Source: Roridomyces roridus (Eukaryota; Basidiomycota; Agaricomycetes; Agaricales; Mycenaceae). From it: a DNA stretch of 64,000 nucleotides. Position numbers and translations under genes: made by a program. The DNA is taken from contig JARKIF010000001.1 of assembly GCA_029378245.1 (NCBI GenBank), positions 1,302,001 to 1,366,000 on the forward strand, written 5' to 3'. Below the pieces are notes generated by a model that had not been told where the DNA came from, made no database searches, and saw only the letters and a list, made by a program, of their open reading frames with translations. Each line of letters begins with the position of its first letter. Position 1 is the stretch's first letter. Shown here piece after piece: positions 47,231 through 60,123 of this stretch.

Positions 47231-47779
47231 GTGCCTCGTGTCGCACCTCGTGTTCGCTAGTGACCCCAAAGTTCCCATGCCCGCGTCACATCATCTTTGA
47301 AGATCCGGATCCGTCAATTGAAGATTTTCGCGTAACGGCCGGTCTCCGCCAGACGACGAAAAAAACTGTACAGGACAGGAACTGCCACCACTGCATTTTT
47401 CCTCCTCGTTTGGAACTGTTATGGGAACGGTCAGCCCTGACTTTCGGGACCAGTTTCTGCTCCAGAAGATTCCGTGACGGACATCAGCGGATGCATCTCA
47501 GCTTGATCTCAGCGACGCTGCGAAACGCCATTCAGATCTGTACGTACCGCGACGCTGGCAGTTTCAATTTGATGACTGCGCCGAAACTACGCGTTTTCGT
47601 ATGTAACTCACTACTTGGGGCGGTTAGATTCCTGCCCTCAGATTTTAATGCAATATTTCTCTTTACTATTAGCTATAAGCATCGGGTTCGTCTCAGAAGA
47701 CGCTGGAATAAAGTACAGGGTGTGGGGTAAGTTTGTTTGTGTTTGATCATCGCGATCACACTCATTGTCGCGACGCGCC

Positions 47780-50700
47780 ATGTCGGCCAGAGCTGGCGTT
47801 GCACTGCGGCTCCTCGACAAGCATTTTGCGACCGTGAAAGACCTGCGTTCTTATCTCCAAGAAATTCTGGACCAGACGGACTTTGTACCGCATGAGACCG
47901 ACTCTGTCGCGTACACGGACCTCCTAAACACGACGCTTCTTGGACTGAAAGACAACACGCAGCGGACTATTCAATACTCACCTCCAATATGCTACATGCG
48001 CGAAGTTGGTGCGCTTATAGACCAAGGCCTCCCATTCATTGTCTATAGGTCATTCAACGAGCACAAGAGAAACTGTTGCAAACGGCAGCCAAACGCGGAG
48101 CGCAGAACGTGATCACTGAGGGATACTTGCTTGTACGTTGTTTCTCGATCCCAAACGCGTCCGCTGAGCAGTTTTAGTACCAGCGAGGCACCGTCAACAA
48201 CATGCACGTGAACACCAATGTCACCGCGCTCCAAGCACCAGAGTGGGAAGAACTCTTCAGGCGGTTGGTATTTTCTGCGTTTCTTACCGAGATAGTGACG
48301 TTGGACTAGCATTGGTACCGACGCGATGCTGCATCTCCTCACAGAAACGAGCATTTTTTACTCGCTGCCGAACGGCTGTTTCTGCCAACTAGTCGGCGAA
48401 CCCATACTCTACGTTCGCATAGACGATGTGCGCGTCCATACTGCTGCCGAGCAGCCGCCTTTGAAGCGAGGCACGAAGCGACCCGTGCCGTTCGCCAACG
48501 AAGAAAGGCGGCCGAAACGCGTCAAATTAGACAAGGAAACGTATTCCACTTTCGTGAAGACAGTAGAGTGCGTGAAGAATGTTTTGGTGCTTTATTCCGA
48601 TTGATAGTCACTCTAGCAACTCCCCTGCTCAAGTTCTCCTCGTACGAGGGCGGTTATTCTATGCCCGTCCGTTGTTGCAATGGCATTCCACCGAAATAGC
48701 CGTTGGACTACCTCCAAAGCGTAAGTTTTTTTTTCACTCGTCTTCTGAAGCACGCGTAATTCCTCCATCCAGATATCCTCAATCGACTTAACCCGTCTCA
48801 ACCGCGGACGGTAAAGTCGATGACGGAACCCTACGTTGACCCAGACCCGCGCAAGCAAATGGAGGACGCACGGCACCTCGCCAAATACGTGTTTCCACGG
48901 CAATATGGTCTTTCGAGCGCGTTCAGATTCCAGGCCCCGAGACGCGACGTCAAGACCCCGAGCTTCGATGACAGGGAGCAGGAGATCAAGGTCTGTGCAC
49001 TCTCTGTATGTTGCCTTTTTCCGTCCGCCAATGATTTCTAGGGGTCTTTCAAAACTCCCAAACGACTCAAAGAAGTTGTTCCGATGCTGGAAAAGTTGAT
49101 ATGGCGACACGGAAAATGCAAGCACAAGCTCCTCCGCGACCATGCCTGTCCATCAAAAGTGGGTCCCCATTTATTTCACATCCTATCTGACACACCGATC
49201 TGTGTCCATTAGGTCAAAGAGCTCAAGAATGTCGACAGCAGTGGTATTCTTGTGAGTGGTCTTCCATGCTGCTGTGGATGAGCTCACGCCGGAGTTAGGA
49301 GCTCATCTCAGAGCACTCTTCGTCAGTTCCGCGCACGCAAAAATCGGCCACAGACATCTCTTTTGATTCTGAAGGAAATTCTGTGCTGCCTACGGGGCTG
49401 ACGCAGGCGGCATTGCACGCCAAGACCAAGCCGCGGTTTGTCGAGTACTCTTGTAGCCATGTGGAGGTAGGCAGAGATCTCTTGTGGGTCGCGTCTGACG
49501 TGTGGAAAGGTCTGGAGGTATGCCGTATTGATCTCGAGGGAGGTAATCCCGAAGGGGTTCTGGGGTACGGAGAGCAACTTTAAGCACGTACTCCGCCGTG
49601 AGTTTTTTTCTCTCCTTCTCCCGCTGATGGAATGGTAACTGTTTGTAGATGTGAAAGAATACATTTCATGCCGGCGGTACGAGGTACTTTCGTTGCATAA
49701 TGTAATTCAGGGATTCAGCACATCGGCGTGCGAGTGGCTCATGCCGCCTGGCGACGGCGCGCGGCAAGCGCGTGTACCCGTTTCGGACGCCCTGAAACGC
49801 CGCGAGTTGCTGGAGGACTTTTTGTATTGGTATTTCGATGGGTTTATCTTGCCTCTGTTACGGGTGAGTCGTTCTTTCTTCCGTTGTGTGTTCTTACACA
49901 GTGCATGGAATTAGACTACGTTCTACGTTACGGAATCGTCCGCGCTTCGAAACCAAGTCCTTTATTTCCGACAGGATGACTGGGAGTTTCTTTGTAAGCC
50001 TCTGGTGGAACGGCTGGCAGGTGGAACGTTTGAGAAGCTGACGGAGGTATGAGTTGCTCGTTCCCTGAATCTTGATATTAAATGGTCCCGTAGGCGGAAG
50101 CAAATCGCATTCTCCGACAACGCAAGCTGGGCTTTTCGTTTGTTCGGCTTTTGCCGAAGGAGACTGGGGTCCGGCCCATAGCTAATTTGAAGCGCAAGAA
50201 CTCGTCGCATAATGTCCGTTGGGTTCTTTGCATTTCGACTGTACCTTACGCCTTTCTTAACAGGGTCAATCCATCAACGCGATCCTTCAAGCTGCATTCA
50301 AGATACTGACGTACGAGCGAGTAAGAAGGACTTGTGCCCCTATGAGCTTGTCCTGAATCTTTGTTAGGATACCCGTCCGGAGCTGGTCGGTGTGTCGGTG
50401 TTTAGCGCAAACGACGTATATGTCCGATTGAAGGAGTTCAAGGCGCGCTTGCCGAAGGATGGGCAGGGAAATTTGTACGTTTTCGTATTTTCGGTTCTCG
50501 TTTGGTTTTCATTTCTAGGCCCCGGCTTTACTTTGTAAAGGTCGACGTGCAGGCTTGCTTTGATACGATCCCGCAGAACAAGTTGTTGGAGATATTGAGG
50601 GATCTCATCTCGGAGGTGAGCAAAAAATGCTCATGTCCGACTCATGTTGATTTTCGACAGGACAAGTATATTATTCAGCGCTACGGAAAGGTAGCGTCGG

Positions 50701-52310
50701 AGGCTGGGAACCTGAAGCGGTCGTACGTCCACAAGGCCATTCCGGATGATGGTACAGCGTTCCATTCCACCGTGATTGGGGGTTGACTGCGATTCAAGAA
50801 GAATATCCCCACTTCCTAAAGGTCGCTGCGGATCTCGCAAACGTGCTGCACAATACGATATTCGTAGATCAAGTAGGTCCTGATTTTTTTGGGTCTCACC
50901 GTCTAACGACCCCTAGGTACGATATTCACACGCCTTGAAGGACGAGATTTTGCATCTTCTCGAAGAGCATATTACAGAGAATATCGTTAAGGTTAGCTTT
51001 AGTATTTAGCGGTGCTTTTACAGTCGTTCTAGCCTTGATTTCTAGATCGGCGAAGAGTACTACCGGCAAACGATAGGCATTCCACAGGGGTCTGTGCTCT
51101 CGAGTATACTTTGTGCATTTTTCTACGGGGATCTTGAGAAACGGTTTGGGAGGTATACCGAGGATCCTCAACGTGTGCGTGCGTCTGGTCTTGGGCTCTG
51201 ATGGTATTTGAACGTTTTGCAGGCGCTCTTGTTGAGACAAACCGATGACTATCTGCTGATCACGACGGACCTTGCCAAGGCGAGGGGATTTCTTACGATG
51301 ATGAACAACGGTAGCGCTTGGCTTTCGTATCTCGACTTTTCGCTGACATTTGGGGTCAGGACACGAGGAGTACGGGTGCTTCATATCGAAAGAGAAGACG
51401 GTCACGAATTTCGACTTTGATGAGCAGCTGAATTCCATTCCGCACGAACGAGGTGTGATTGCTTGCTCCCTTCGCCGCCTTATTTCTAAAAGACGACAGG
51501 CTTTCCTTGGTGCGGATTCGTGATCGACACCCGGAACCTCTCCGTATCGGTCGAGTATAGCAGATATCATGGAACGGGTGATTACAATGTCCCTTTCTAC
51601 TGCCCAAATAACTGATGAGCGCTTGCTAGATATCAACAACACCCTCACCGTGGGTCGGGGACGTCGGCCGGGCGCTACTTTCCGTTACAAGATGCTGCAG
51701 TTGGTGAAACTGAATCACGCATCGTTCGTTGCTCATCCTTGACGTAGGCTGGCGAAAGCCAGAAGTCACATTATCTACACCGATACAAGCCTCAACACGG
51801 TGCATACGGTGTATCTCAACATCTACCAGAACTTTCTGCTCTCTGCCCTCAAGATGAATGGCTATATATGCGAGTGGGGGCTTGATACGCGCAAATCCGC
51901 GGCTTTCTTGAGGGGTGAGGAATTTGGTTTAGTCCCCGTGCGAGTACTCATTGGGTCCAGACACCGTTCAGCAGATGATCAGCTATTCGTTGGTGGTGAT
52001 CCGGAACAAAGCTTCTACACGATTTTCAGTGTCTCATGGAGGCAAGGCGGACGTTCAGAAGAGTGCGGTTACTTGGTCAGTACTAGTTCTGCTTTGCATA
52101 TCATTTCATCTGCTCAACCATACCAGGCTCGGCATGCATGCGTTCCATGCCATCTTTTCGCGCAGACCTGCGCGCTACGCCGAGTTGTTGAGGATGCTGA
52201 ATGCGTACCTGGCGAAACCGCTTAATGGTCGATATGCGCGCAGGTTCAGACGATTGACTACAGAAGGGTTGGGGGACATGACGCCGATTGACCCTAATAG
52301 TACTATTTAA
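47780..52310 (+). CDS. TERT: Telomerase reverse transcriptase
   Basis: Catalytic subunit that copies telomerase RNA onto chromosome ends. About 20 short introns and about 1,100 residues, usual for fungi. Start MSARAGVALRLLDKHFATVK at 47780. N-terminal TEN/GQ region: AQNVITEGYLL, EELFRRIGTDAMLHLLTETS and LPNGCFCQLVGEPIL. RNA-binding domain: KVKELKNVDSSGI, VWRYAVLISREVIPKGFWG, SNFKHVLR, VKEYISCRRYEVLSLHN, with FYVTE of the T motif near 49920. Reverse transcriptase motifs: FVRLLPKETGVRPIANLKRK (motifs 1 and 2, about 50135-50200), LYFVKVDVQACFDTIP (motif A), YYRQTIGIPQGSVLSS (B'), LLRQTDDYLLITTD (motif C, about 51230-51265) and FISKEKTV (D), FPWCGFVIDT (E). Thumb region follows, ending DPNSTI at 52310. 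All frames joined cleanly, so the gene looks intact. Confidence 0.95.
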
Positions 52311-52378
52311 GACAGTATTCTACATTATATCGCTTTACTTTCTGTAGCCCAATAAACCCAAAAGAACAGGTTTGAATG

Positions 52379-53585
52379 TCAATCGACGACGGTCACACGG
52401 AAATCCGCACTCTGGAGCGCAAGTAACCGATCCTTGGTCACATTGGGAAGCTTGGTCGGCCCACTCGGATAAGGTTGAATGTGCGGAAAGCACAGATGAA
52501 GCGTCGCCAATCTGCCACGCGCCTCACTGGACTCTCGCCTCTCGCGCACCGTCTCGAACAACACGTCGTACCCCTCTCCCCACGCAGGTCGGTCGATGCG
52601 CAGTGTCTCGAGGTGCGGGAGAATGTCTGTGGATCGGAGGACCGAAACCAACTGCTGTTGTTCGGCTGTATAGATGGCAAACTGGATATCCGTGACGGTG
52701 GGGATGAGGATGAGGAAGGCGCGGAATTGAGGCGCAGAGATGTGTGGCGGGGTGTCAAGGAGCAGCCGGAACGCTGCAAGAAATCGTGCAGTGGCGTGAG
52801 GAGCTCCGACTCGAAGGGGGGCGAGAAACCTGGCCCCCATAGGTCGAGGCGCGTGAGGTTTGGAGCAGTCAGGTAGGGAAGTATGGCTGATCCCGCGTTC
52901 ATGAGAGAACGTAGGGATGGCAGTGTGCATACATGGGAGGGCGCTTCGTCGTAGCTGGGAACTTGAAGCGTGAATGTGAGGTCCACGAGGTTGGAGCAAT
53001 GTTGCAGGAAAGAAATGGTTTCTCCTGCGTCAAAGCTCGTGATCTTGAGGACTGTCAATTGCTCCCAGGGCGCGCTTCAAGGGCCAGGGAAGGGTGACCC
53101 GCTAGCGCGAATTGACCAAGGAGAGGCGCGTCGCGTATTGGGATGGAGCAACGGTTCCGACCTCCATGGAATGCCACTGCGAGTGAGAAAGATCGCAGCA
53201 TAGGAAAGGGTCCATTTTGGTGAGTGAGGATGCTGAATGCCGAAGCGGGGAGCTTCAGGTCGATGTTCTGCCATCGAGTGGAATGAAGCATGCTCCATTG
53301 GAGATAAGTCTCCGGATCGTGGATGGCATGGAGGCTGATGTTAAGAGGGCGGTCTGCAGCGCGAATGGCCCATGCATCGAGAATCTCTGGTGAAGGGGAA
53401 TGCTCGTCGTCGTCGAGAGAGATGGATTGCCATAGCTCGGGAGACTGTAGACTGATTTCTCGCCACAAAGAGCAGATTTGTGTGAGGATCAATGGAGACT
53501 CGGTCGTCATTGGGCGAGATTTCTCGGCGAGAGACTGCAGCATGATCGACTGCACCACCTCGACTGGGAGGCCGAGCACGCTCAT
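52379..53585 (-). pseudogene. F-box/LRR-type gene with frame breaks
   Basis: Start MSVLGLPVEVVQSIMLQSLA at 53585, an F-box-type leader, then LILTQICSLWREISLQSPEL and a leucine-rich body. The frame shifts near 53065 (ALEARPG changes to PWEQLTVLKITSFDAG) and again near 52765 (CSLTP changes to PPHISAPQFRAFLILIPTV); the last frame ends VTVVD at 52379. Two single-base losses restore the frame. Typical of a decaying member of the expanded agaric F-box family, though base-calling errors are possible. Confidence 0.7.
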
Positions 53586-53804
53586 GGCGGTGGGTTTCAG
53601 AATGGCTGAAGATGGTCATACAGCGGTCGAGGTTCCTGAGAATCAAGGGTGCCGGTGAACCGCCCGGTGTTCGGTTTGAGGTAACTCTGAGTAACACCGG
53701 AATTCTCATCATGATCCCGTGGGTGTGTCGATCTTACCAATGTGATGCTGCCAATATCTGCTCTTCGTCATCACACCATCCGTTCCTTTGCAACTACCAC
53801 CACC

Positions 53805-54473
53805 ATGTCGACTTTCTACACATTGAAAGCTACTCGGAAGAATGACGAAGGTATACGACTCGTCCGAGATTTAATCCCGTCTAAAACGACCCAGTGTTTG
53901 ACTTTGCCGACCTCAAGGGCAAGACAGTCCTCATCGTCAATGTGGCCTCCCAGTGCGGCTTCACGCCTCAGTACAAGGGACTGCAGGCTCTCTACGAGAA
54001 ATATAAAGGGGAGGAAGACAGTTTATCTGTGGTGAACGTACTAACCCGAGAAACAGATAGAAACTTCATGATCATTGGTTTTCCCTGCAACCAGGTGCGT
54101 AAACGGCTGTTCAATACAAGTTCTCTCTCTTATCATCTTCAGTTCGGTGGCCAGGAGCCGGGCACCGACGAGGAGATCGCCAATTTCTGTCAGGTTAACC
54201 ATGGCGTCACCTTCCCTCTCATGAAGAAGAGCGATGTCAATGGAGACAACACGAATGAAGTCTTCAAGTGGCTTAAAGCTGAAAAAGCTGGCATCTTGGG
54301 ACTCACCCGGATTAAGGTTCGGGCTAGTGAAATCTGTAGTCCAATGCTTACTGACCGCATGATAGTGGAATTTCGAGAAATTCCTCATTGACAAGGAGGG
54401 CCAGGTCGTCCACCGGTGGGCGTCTACCACTTCTCCCGACGCCATCGACGCCGAGGTTGCCAAGATCCTCTAA
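53805..54473 (+). CDS. Glutathione peroxidase (cysteine type)
   Basis: Thiol peroxidase that reduces peroxides with thioredoxin or glutathione. Start [15 protein letters not shown] at 53805. After the first intron: [20 protein letters not shown] (peroxidatic Cys in VASQCGFT), [13 protein letters not shown]; then [39 protein letters not shown] and, after the last intron, [20 protein letters not shown], ending AKIL at 54473. Glutamine (CNQF) and tryptophan (KWNF) of the active site are present. About 160 residues. One of the middle introns (about 54016-54055) has a weak donor GTTTAT. Divergent from the F-box remnant at 52379. Confidence 0.92.
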
Positions 54474-54545
54474 ACGACCGCGACAATAATATCTCAATGT
54501 ATACTGATGTAGTCTAACAATTATAAGTATATGCATCGGAAAGGC

Positions 54546-55555
54546 TCAGACCCAGTTCGCGATGAAAGTGACGATCCACATGCGATAGAGCACCGGCCAT
54601 CCTTCCTCTGTGCGTATTTTTTGGAAGCAGTCGACGATACCAGAGTACGGGTCGTTCAGTCTAAAAACAGTTGGAAGCAGAGAAGGCAAGAGAAGCTGGC
54701 AACATACCGGACGACGATATCATCCGAGTCGATGGTAACAGTAGCAGGTTCCACTGTTTTCTCACCGTCGACTGCCTGCACCGGAGGAGGAAGAGTTTCC
54801 ATCGTGCGCTGCAAAACCAAACGCGTCGTCATGACCTCGAGAGGCGCGAGCACAATTGTAGCCAGTAGGACTGCCAGGGTGAAACACGCGTAGCGCACAG
54901 CGTGTTCCTTCGATTCATAACGACCCCACAAAGGGAGTATCCTCCTGCGGGCATAATCAAGTATGAATCTCCTTATCACGAGATGCCCCAGGAGAGCGGG
55001 GAGCAGGCCTGGAATTTGATAGAGTGTCCAGGGACGCTTGCGTTCTTGGGCGGAGAAGAGGACATGGAGGGACTCTCGTGCGTTGAGAGGATCTAGGGTC
55101 CTCGGTGTAACGATTGCTCTGCAGCAAGATCAATTTCATTCTATGTAGTTGGGCAATGGACAGACCGGTAGACAGTTATAATAGCCAAGGTGTAAAATGG
55201 CGCGGAGATGACAGCGGAAAGCAAGCCTCGCGAATTGCACAGAGACGGGGAGAGATACATTTTATACTCGTTCAGTGGCCAGAAGAATGTCAACAGGGTG
55301 GCAGCCAGCAGGGTAGGAACTAGCAGCGGTTTGCTTGGGTGACTATACAACTCAGAAGTTGTCCGACGCACAGAAACCCCTGGTCAGACCGCCGAAGCCT
55401 TGTTTTTGCCACACGCGTCGAGCCAAACCGATAAATGTCGGAGCTGGTGAAACGGACCCATCGTCAACTGCAGCCTTGGGGTGGTAGCTGGCCCTGTAGC
55501 GAACTAGGACACCATTGAAGGGAACATTCAAGAGCAGAAGCAGGAACGAAGACAT
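54546..55555 (-). CDS. Divergent mitochondrial-carrier-family protein
   Basis: Start MSSFLLLLLNVPFNGVLVRY at 55555. Short introns separate ARRVWQKQGFGGLTRGF, a membrane-rich region with LVPTLLAATLLTFFWPL and APFYTLAIITVYRSV, another with YACFTLAVLLATIVLAPLEV then MTTRLVLQRTME, and the C-terminus DPYSGIVDCFQKIRTEEGWP, VLYRMWIVTFIANWV ending at 54546. The repeated G-x-x-x-C-x-x-K/R-I-x-x-x-EG-W-x-x-L-Y-R phrase is the matrix-loop signature of SLC25 carriers, here in a relaxed form that I have seen annotated as mitochondrial carrier in agaric fungi. Substrate unknown; possibly in the mitochondrial outer membrane. Confidence 0.7.
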
Positions 55556-55631
55556 TGACGATCAAAAAGGCAATGCCTCGGCTGTCTCGCGTTATTTAAT
55601 TCTCCCATGTGCGAGGGAACAGTCATTGAAA

Positions 55632-57463
55632 ATGCCCCCCAACCTCTTGCGCCGCGTTCCCAGCTCCCTTATGCTACTGCTGAAAAAAACAGCTCCGACG
55701 ACTTCACTAAGTGCATTGCCTGACGACCTGCTGCTCGAAATTGCCGAGCACCTGCTGCGCGTGGATCTTTTGCGTCTGGCCCTCACCGTGAAAACTCAAA
55801 CTTTTCCCTCGTTTTTGAAATTAAACGTTTGAGCCAGAATACGCGCTTCTACAGACTCTTCCTGCCGACTCTGTACGCGTCCGTCGACCTACGCTGCAAC
55901 ACGCACTGCCAAACGACTCTGACCTTCCTCGCAAACCACCCACATGTTGCACTTTGCGTCAAGTCCCTGATAGTGCGTCCCAACAACGAGGAATGGGCCC
56001 AGCACCAGAGCGCGCCCACGCATGAAATCGAGACCTGGGTCATCATGGTTATTTCCCAGACAACTTGGTCAAACCTACGCGAATTTGTTTGGGATGGGAC
56101 CGAGTTTCCCAAGTATGATGGGGTTTGGGGGTCGTTGAGGAATGGGTTAGTGTTGCTCGAGCCCTCCTCCACTTTTTTGAACCGGATTTTAGGTGCCCAA
56201 TGTTGCGTCACGTCGGGGTTACTGTGGGGCTGGGGGATTTCACCTTTCGGTTGGTGTATTCATTGTCGATCTAAAACGCGCAAGCTTATGAAGCGACCTA
56301 GGTCCAGGACAGTCGTGCCCAGCAAAAGCACAGTAAATCCTTCTTCTCTCTGGTTTTGGTGTCAATTTTTCATTTGCGATAGCTTTTTCAATTCAATGAC
56401 CTTACCGGGTTCACACTCAGAGTCAAGCAACTCGTCGGAAGCTGTGAGTTTTCTTTTTGAAACCCATGTGAGCTTGCATTGAACCCGTTTCAGGTTTGCA
56501 CCCACCTTTCGACGAGCTCCCTCAAACATTTTGGGATATGCTCATCAATCGATGCCCGAATCTGGAGCATCTCGCCATCGACACAGTTAACGAACGGTAC
56601 ATTGACGTTCGGCCGTTATTCCAAGGGCGATGGCCGAAACTGCGACGACTGACTCTTGGGGATTTCGTCCTCCTCGACGCGTTTGCCACGGTAGACACCA
56701 GCAACAGGATGGCCAACTTTTTGCAACAGCATCAGAGCCTCGAGCATCTGACTCTTCACCAACTGGAGGGGTGGTACTTTCCGCTCTCCTTGGCCCTACC
56801 TCCGACGGCGCTCCCGAACCTCAAGCATTTCAGTGCAAGGTTTCTCATGATCCGATCTCTACCCAACGTACTCAGTCTCGAGAGCCTTGAACTCACGAAC
56901 CATCCTCACGGCAAGTACAGGATGTCTGGTGCGCTGTGGGCGATTTCGCAGCTTCCTGCACTTGCTTCGTTGCGGATATGGATCGACTGTCATGATTCCG
57001 GAGACGCCGACGTGCAGAGTGAGCACCTCAATTATTTCACGGATATTTTGGCGAACGCCCCGCGACTCCGTCATCTCGATGTATCTTGTTCGTCCGATCC
57101 GACCTTTCCTGTGGTGAGCGTTCTTTGCATGTATATTTTGTTGGCTGACGTACGCAGGCGGAAGTAACTACAGCGTTAAACCGGCCGCAATCTCTAAAAT
57201 CTCTATTCATCACCCAGGTGAAAAGGGCCACCAGGGACGGGGGGCAAATGCTGAAAGACGCGGTCATGCTTTTTCACGAGAATCCACAGCTCGAGCTTCT
57301 CAAGCTGCAGGACGCCATTGCGCGGTGGAGACAGCCCCAGGATCTGAGGCTGCAGAAGGTAGCGACGTTTGAGAGGATTGGGGGAGTCGTTTCCGTGCAG
57401 GAAACAGGTCTAAAGCGCGGTTTGCGCCACTCCAAAGTCTATCGACACGTGATTAAACGGTGA
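55632..57463 (+). CDS. F-box protein, intact
   Basis: Start MPPNLLRRVPSSLMLLLKKT at 55632. The F-box helix (ALPDDLLLEIAEHLLRVDLL) is followed by an intron ending TTTGAGCCAG, then NTRFYRLFLPTLYASVDLRC, VALCVKSLIVRPN, TWSNLREFVWDGTEFP, and further exons with PMLRHVGVTVGLGDF, FDELPQTFWDMLINRCPNLE and LR-rich repeats (LRRLTLGDFVLLDAFATVD, HLTLHQLEGWYFPLSLALPP), ending HVIKR at 57463. About seven exons, all in frame. Substrate adaptor of an SCF ubiquitin ligase by family membership. Confidence 0.82.
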
Positions 57464-57561
57464 TCGAGACATTTACGTCATGATCGGGGTCGGGTTCCCA
57501 ATCGGGAATTTTCCATTTTCTCCCTCCTTTTGGTGCTGTTGCAGCATGGACCAAACATCGC

Positions 57562-58531
57562 ATGCCTTTCAACACTACCACCATCGCCTCCACACCTTCC
57601 AGCGAAACCACCGTTTATTTTGACGCCCCCATTGTCCACATGAACGCTCCCACCGTCCCCGTCGACTCGCCCGCTTCTGACATACCTCCTGTCATCCCGC
57701 CCACCACCGCCAATGAGGGGAACTTGACCAAAGTCGAAACGCCCGAGCCAAATGCCGTTTCCGACCTTGACGCAGCAGAAATCGCCGAGGCGCGCGACGT
57801 GGTCGACCCGAATGGCCTACCTGAACGCAAATCCTCTCCAGCCAGCCACGGGTCTTTTGGCCACGCGGCGTCGATCGGCAAACGCAGCGTCTTTACCAAC
57901 GCCGAGGGCGAGACGGTCAGCGGCAGCACGTTTATCAACGGGGCTGGTACGACGGGCCCCTCTGCCGTTGTTGATCACGATGAAAGTCTCCACCAACGCG
58001 CGTCGTCTGCGGATGCTGTTTTGAGCGAGCAGCAAAAGGCAAAGATTGCTAGGAGTGAATGTGCGTGTTCTAGATTTCGTTTCGTGGCTTGAATTGACCC
58101 AGACTGTAGCCAAGAGCAACAAGCAGCTCGCCAAGATCATCAAGACAGAGGCAAAGGTCGAGAAGAAGTCTCTTGATTTGGCTATCAAGGAACTCTCCGA
58201 GCTTCAAAAGCTCCAGCAGACGGCAGTCAAGCGCGAGTCCAAGGCACAGGCCTCATACACAAAGACCATGTCAAAGTTCCAAAAGCATGAAGCCGAGTTC
58301 CTAGCTGCGCGCGCAAAGTACGAGGCCTCCCAGTCGATGCTCAACTCGACGACCGAGGCTTTGGATATCTCACGAACCAATGCAAAGGATGCAACTGCCA
58401 GCCTCCAATCGAAATCACAGGAGGTGGACGGTCTGCGTACGATGTTTGATGTGGACGAGAAGGAGCGGGAGGTCAAGATCGTTGAGCTCACGGGCAAACC
58501 GTCGACTCGCCGGTGGAGTCTCTTGGGATGA
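57562..58531 (+). CDS. Ncp1-like coiled-coil protein
   Basis: Two exons. Start MPFNTTTIASTPSSETTVYF at 57562. N-terminal half rich in Pro/Ala/Val with GKRSVFTNAEGETVSGSTFI; after the intron (donor GTGCGT) a long charged coiled coil: KSNKQLAKIIKTEAKVEKKS, LAIKELSELQKLQQTAVKRE, FLAARAKYEASQSMLNS, ending RRWSLLG at 58531. This layout is called DNA-binding protein Ncp1 in agaric annotations, but that name is from general recall and the molecular role is not clear from the sequence. Confidence 0.65.
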
Positions 58532-58612
58532 GTTGGGTTTCTTTATTTTATGCGGATGGATAGGATACATTACTATACAGATTTAGGGTATAACACCGTT
58601 GTAACAACAAAT

Positions 58613-60123
58613 CTACACCATGCGGAAATCCCCGACTGCTTGTCTTTCCTCATCAACTATGATATCTTGCCGATCCACATACAAGGCGCTGACCACCTCC
58701 CTCTCCGTCCAGATTGGCTCTCCCTGTTCGTTCTCGCCGACGGGAGTGAACGTATAGTGAATAGAAAGAGCAGACAGGGCCCCTCCGTAGGCGTGGGATA
58801 TGCCTGTATCGATGATGATAATCTTGCCGTTGCACCGAGAGACGATACCCTAGACGCAAAGTTAAATCGAATTTCGCAGCAAAGAAGAAGACCAACGGTA
58901 AAGTCAGGCGTGTGCCCCATTATCATGCGTCTCGTTCCTGTCCGTGCTAGCACCTTCTCGACGTCAACGCAGACCTTTGCATCGCTGTCCGTCGCCCAGC
59001 CGCGATACCAGAATGGTCCGTTGGCATCGTACAGTTCCGCTTCCTCACGGGTTGTGCCTGAATGGTATAAGAATGTGGATGGTCAAATAGATTTGCTTCA
59101 CCTTGCGGTAAGCCCGGGTACTTGTGTGGAGGATGCGGAGGCGGCTGGGCTCGGTGTTGAAGTTTGTGAAGGAAAGAGCTGGCTAGATCGTTGATTTTGG
59201 TGGGGAAGGGTGCGAGGTTGCCGTAGGTCGGAGAAAGGCCACCGTGTACAAAACTAAGCGCAGAATGAGACAGAGGCTCCTTCGCGTCATAGTACAGGCT
59301 GTCGTCGTCGTCTGGGTCATCTTCTCGCCGGAAGTAGACGGGGTGGTCTTCTGGCGGGAAGGGCGTGTTCGGGTCACCTAGATGTGGGTGTAAGGGAAGC
59401 CGGGATGTAGCGGTGTAGTTTTGAGCCCAAGCACGACCTATACGTCCGGTGGAAATCATCTTTTGTCGGGCGGCGACAGATCCAAATGTGTTGATTTCGG
59501 AGGGATACACGTATCTTCGAAGGATAAGACTGTATGTTTGGGCAAAATAAGAGAGAACGCACCTCCAGTCGCCTATGGCGTTCATAACTTCGTGGTTCCC
59601 CAGATGGGAAAGAACTACTCCCCCAGTTGCAGCAGCTTGAACACGGAGCTGCTCCATCCAGGAAAATAATTTGATCGTATCGTCTCCTCTTCTCCGAATT
59701 AGTCGAGTGCATTCTCACAGAGAACGGGTCGCACCGGTCTATTATGTCCCCCGTTTGAACGAAAAAGTCTGCGTCTCCAGTCCAGTTACCAAACGCATCG
59801 ACAACGCCTGGACCTGGACTGAGCACTGCTACTCATGGGCGACAGCAACACGTACCGGAAAACTGAAGCACCGTCTGGGCGTTGAGGATATCTCCGTGTA
59901 AATCACCAACAGCGACAATGTGGCGCGTGAAGGGCTGGCGTGAGCTCGACGTGAATACTTGCTGGGTACCTTGCTCGGTCGTGACTGGGGAATTGAGCAC
60001 GGACAGCAGTCCGGGAGCGTGCTTTTGAATGGCAGTCTTGGCCCCAGTGTGTAGTTCTAACCGCAGGACAAAGTAGAGGCCTAGAAATGCTGCAGAAACG
60101 GCCAGCAGACGAAGCGACGGCAT
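58613..60123 (-). CDS. Calcineurin-like (Shewanella-like) protein phosphatase
   Basis: Metal-dependent phosphoesterase of the bacterial-like SLP type. Start MPSLRLLAVSAAFLGLYFVL at 60123, a signal anchor. Metal-binding motifs in order: IVAVGDLHGDI, QTGDIIDR, HLGNHEVMN, FVHGGLSP, RRMIMGHTPDF, followed by CNGKIIIIDTGISHAYGG and a C-terminus ending GDFRMV at 58613. About seven exons. The N-terminal hydrophobic segment suggests entry into the secretory pathway. Physiological substrate unknown. Confidence 0.85.
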
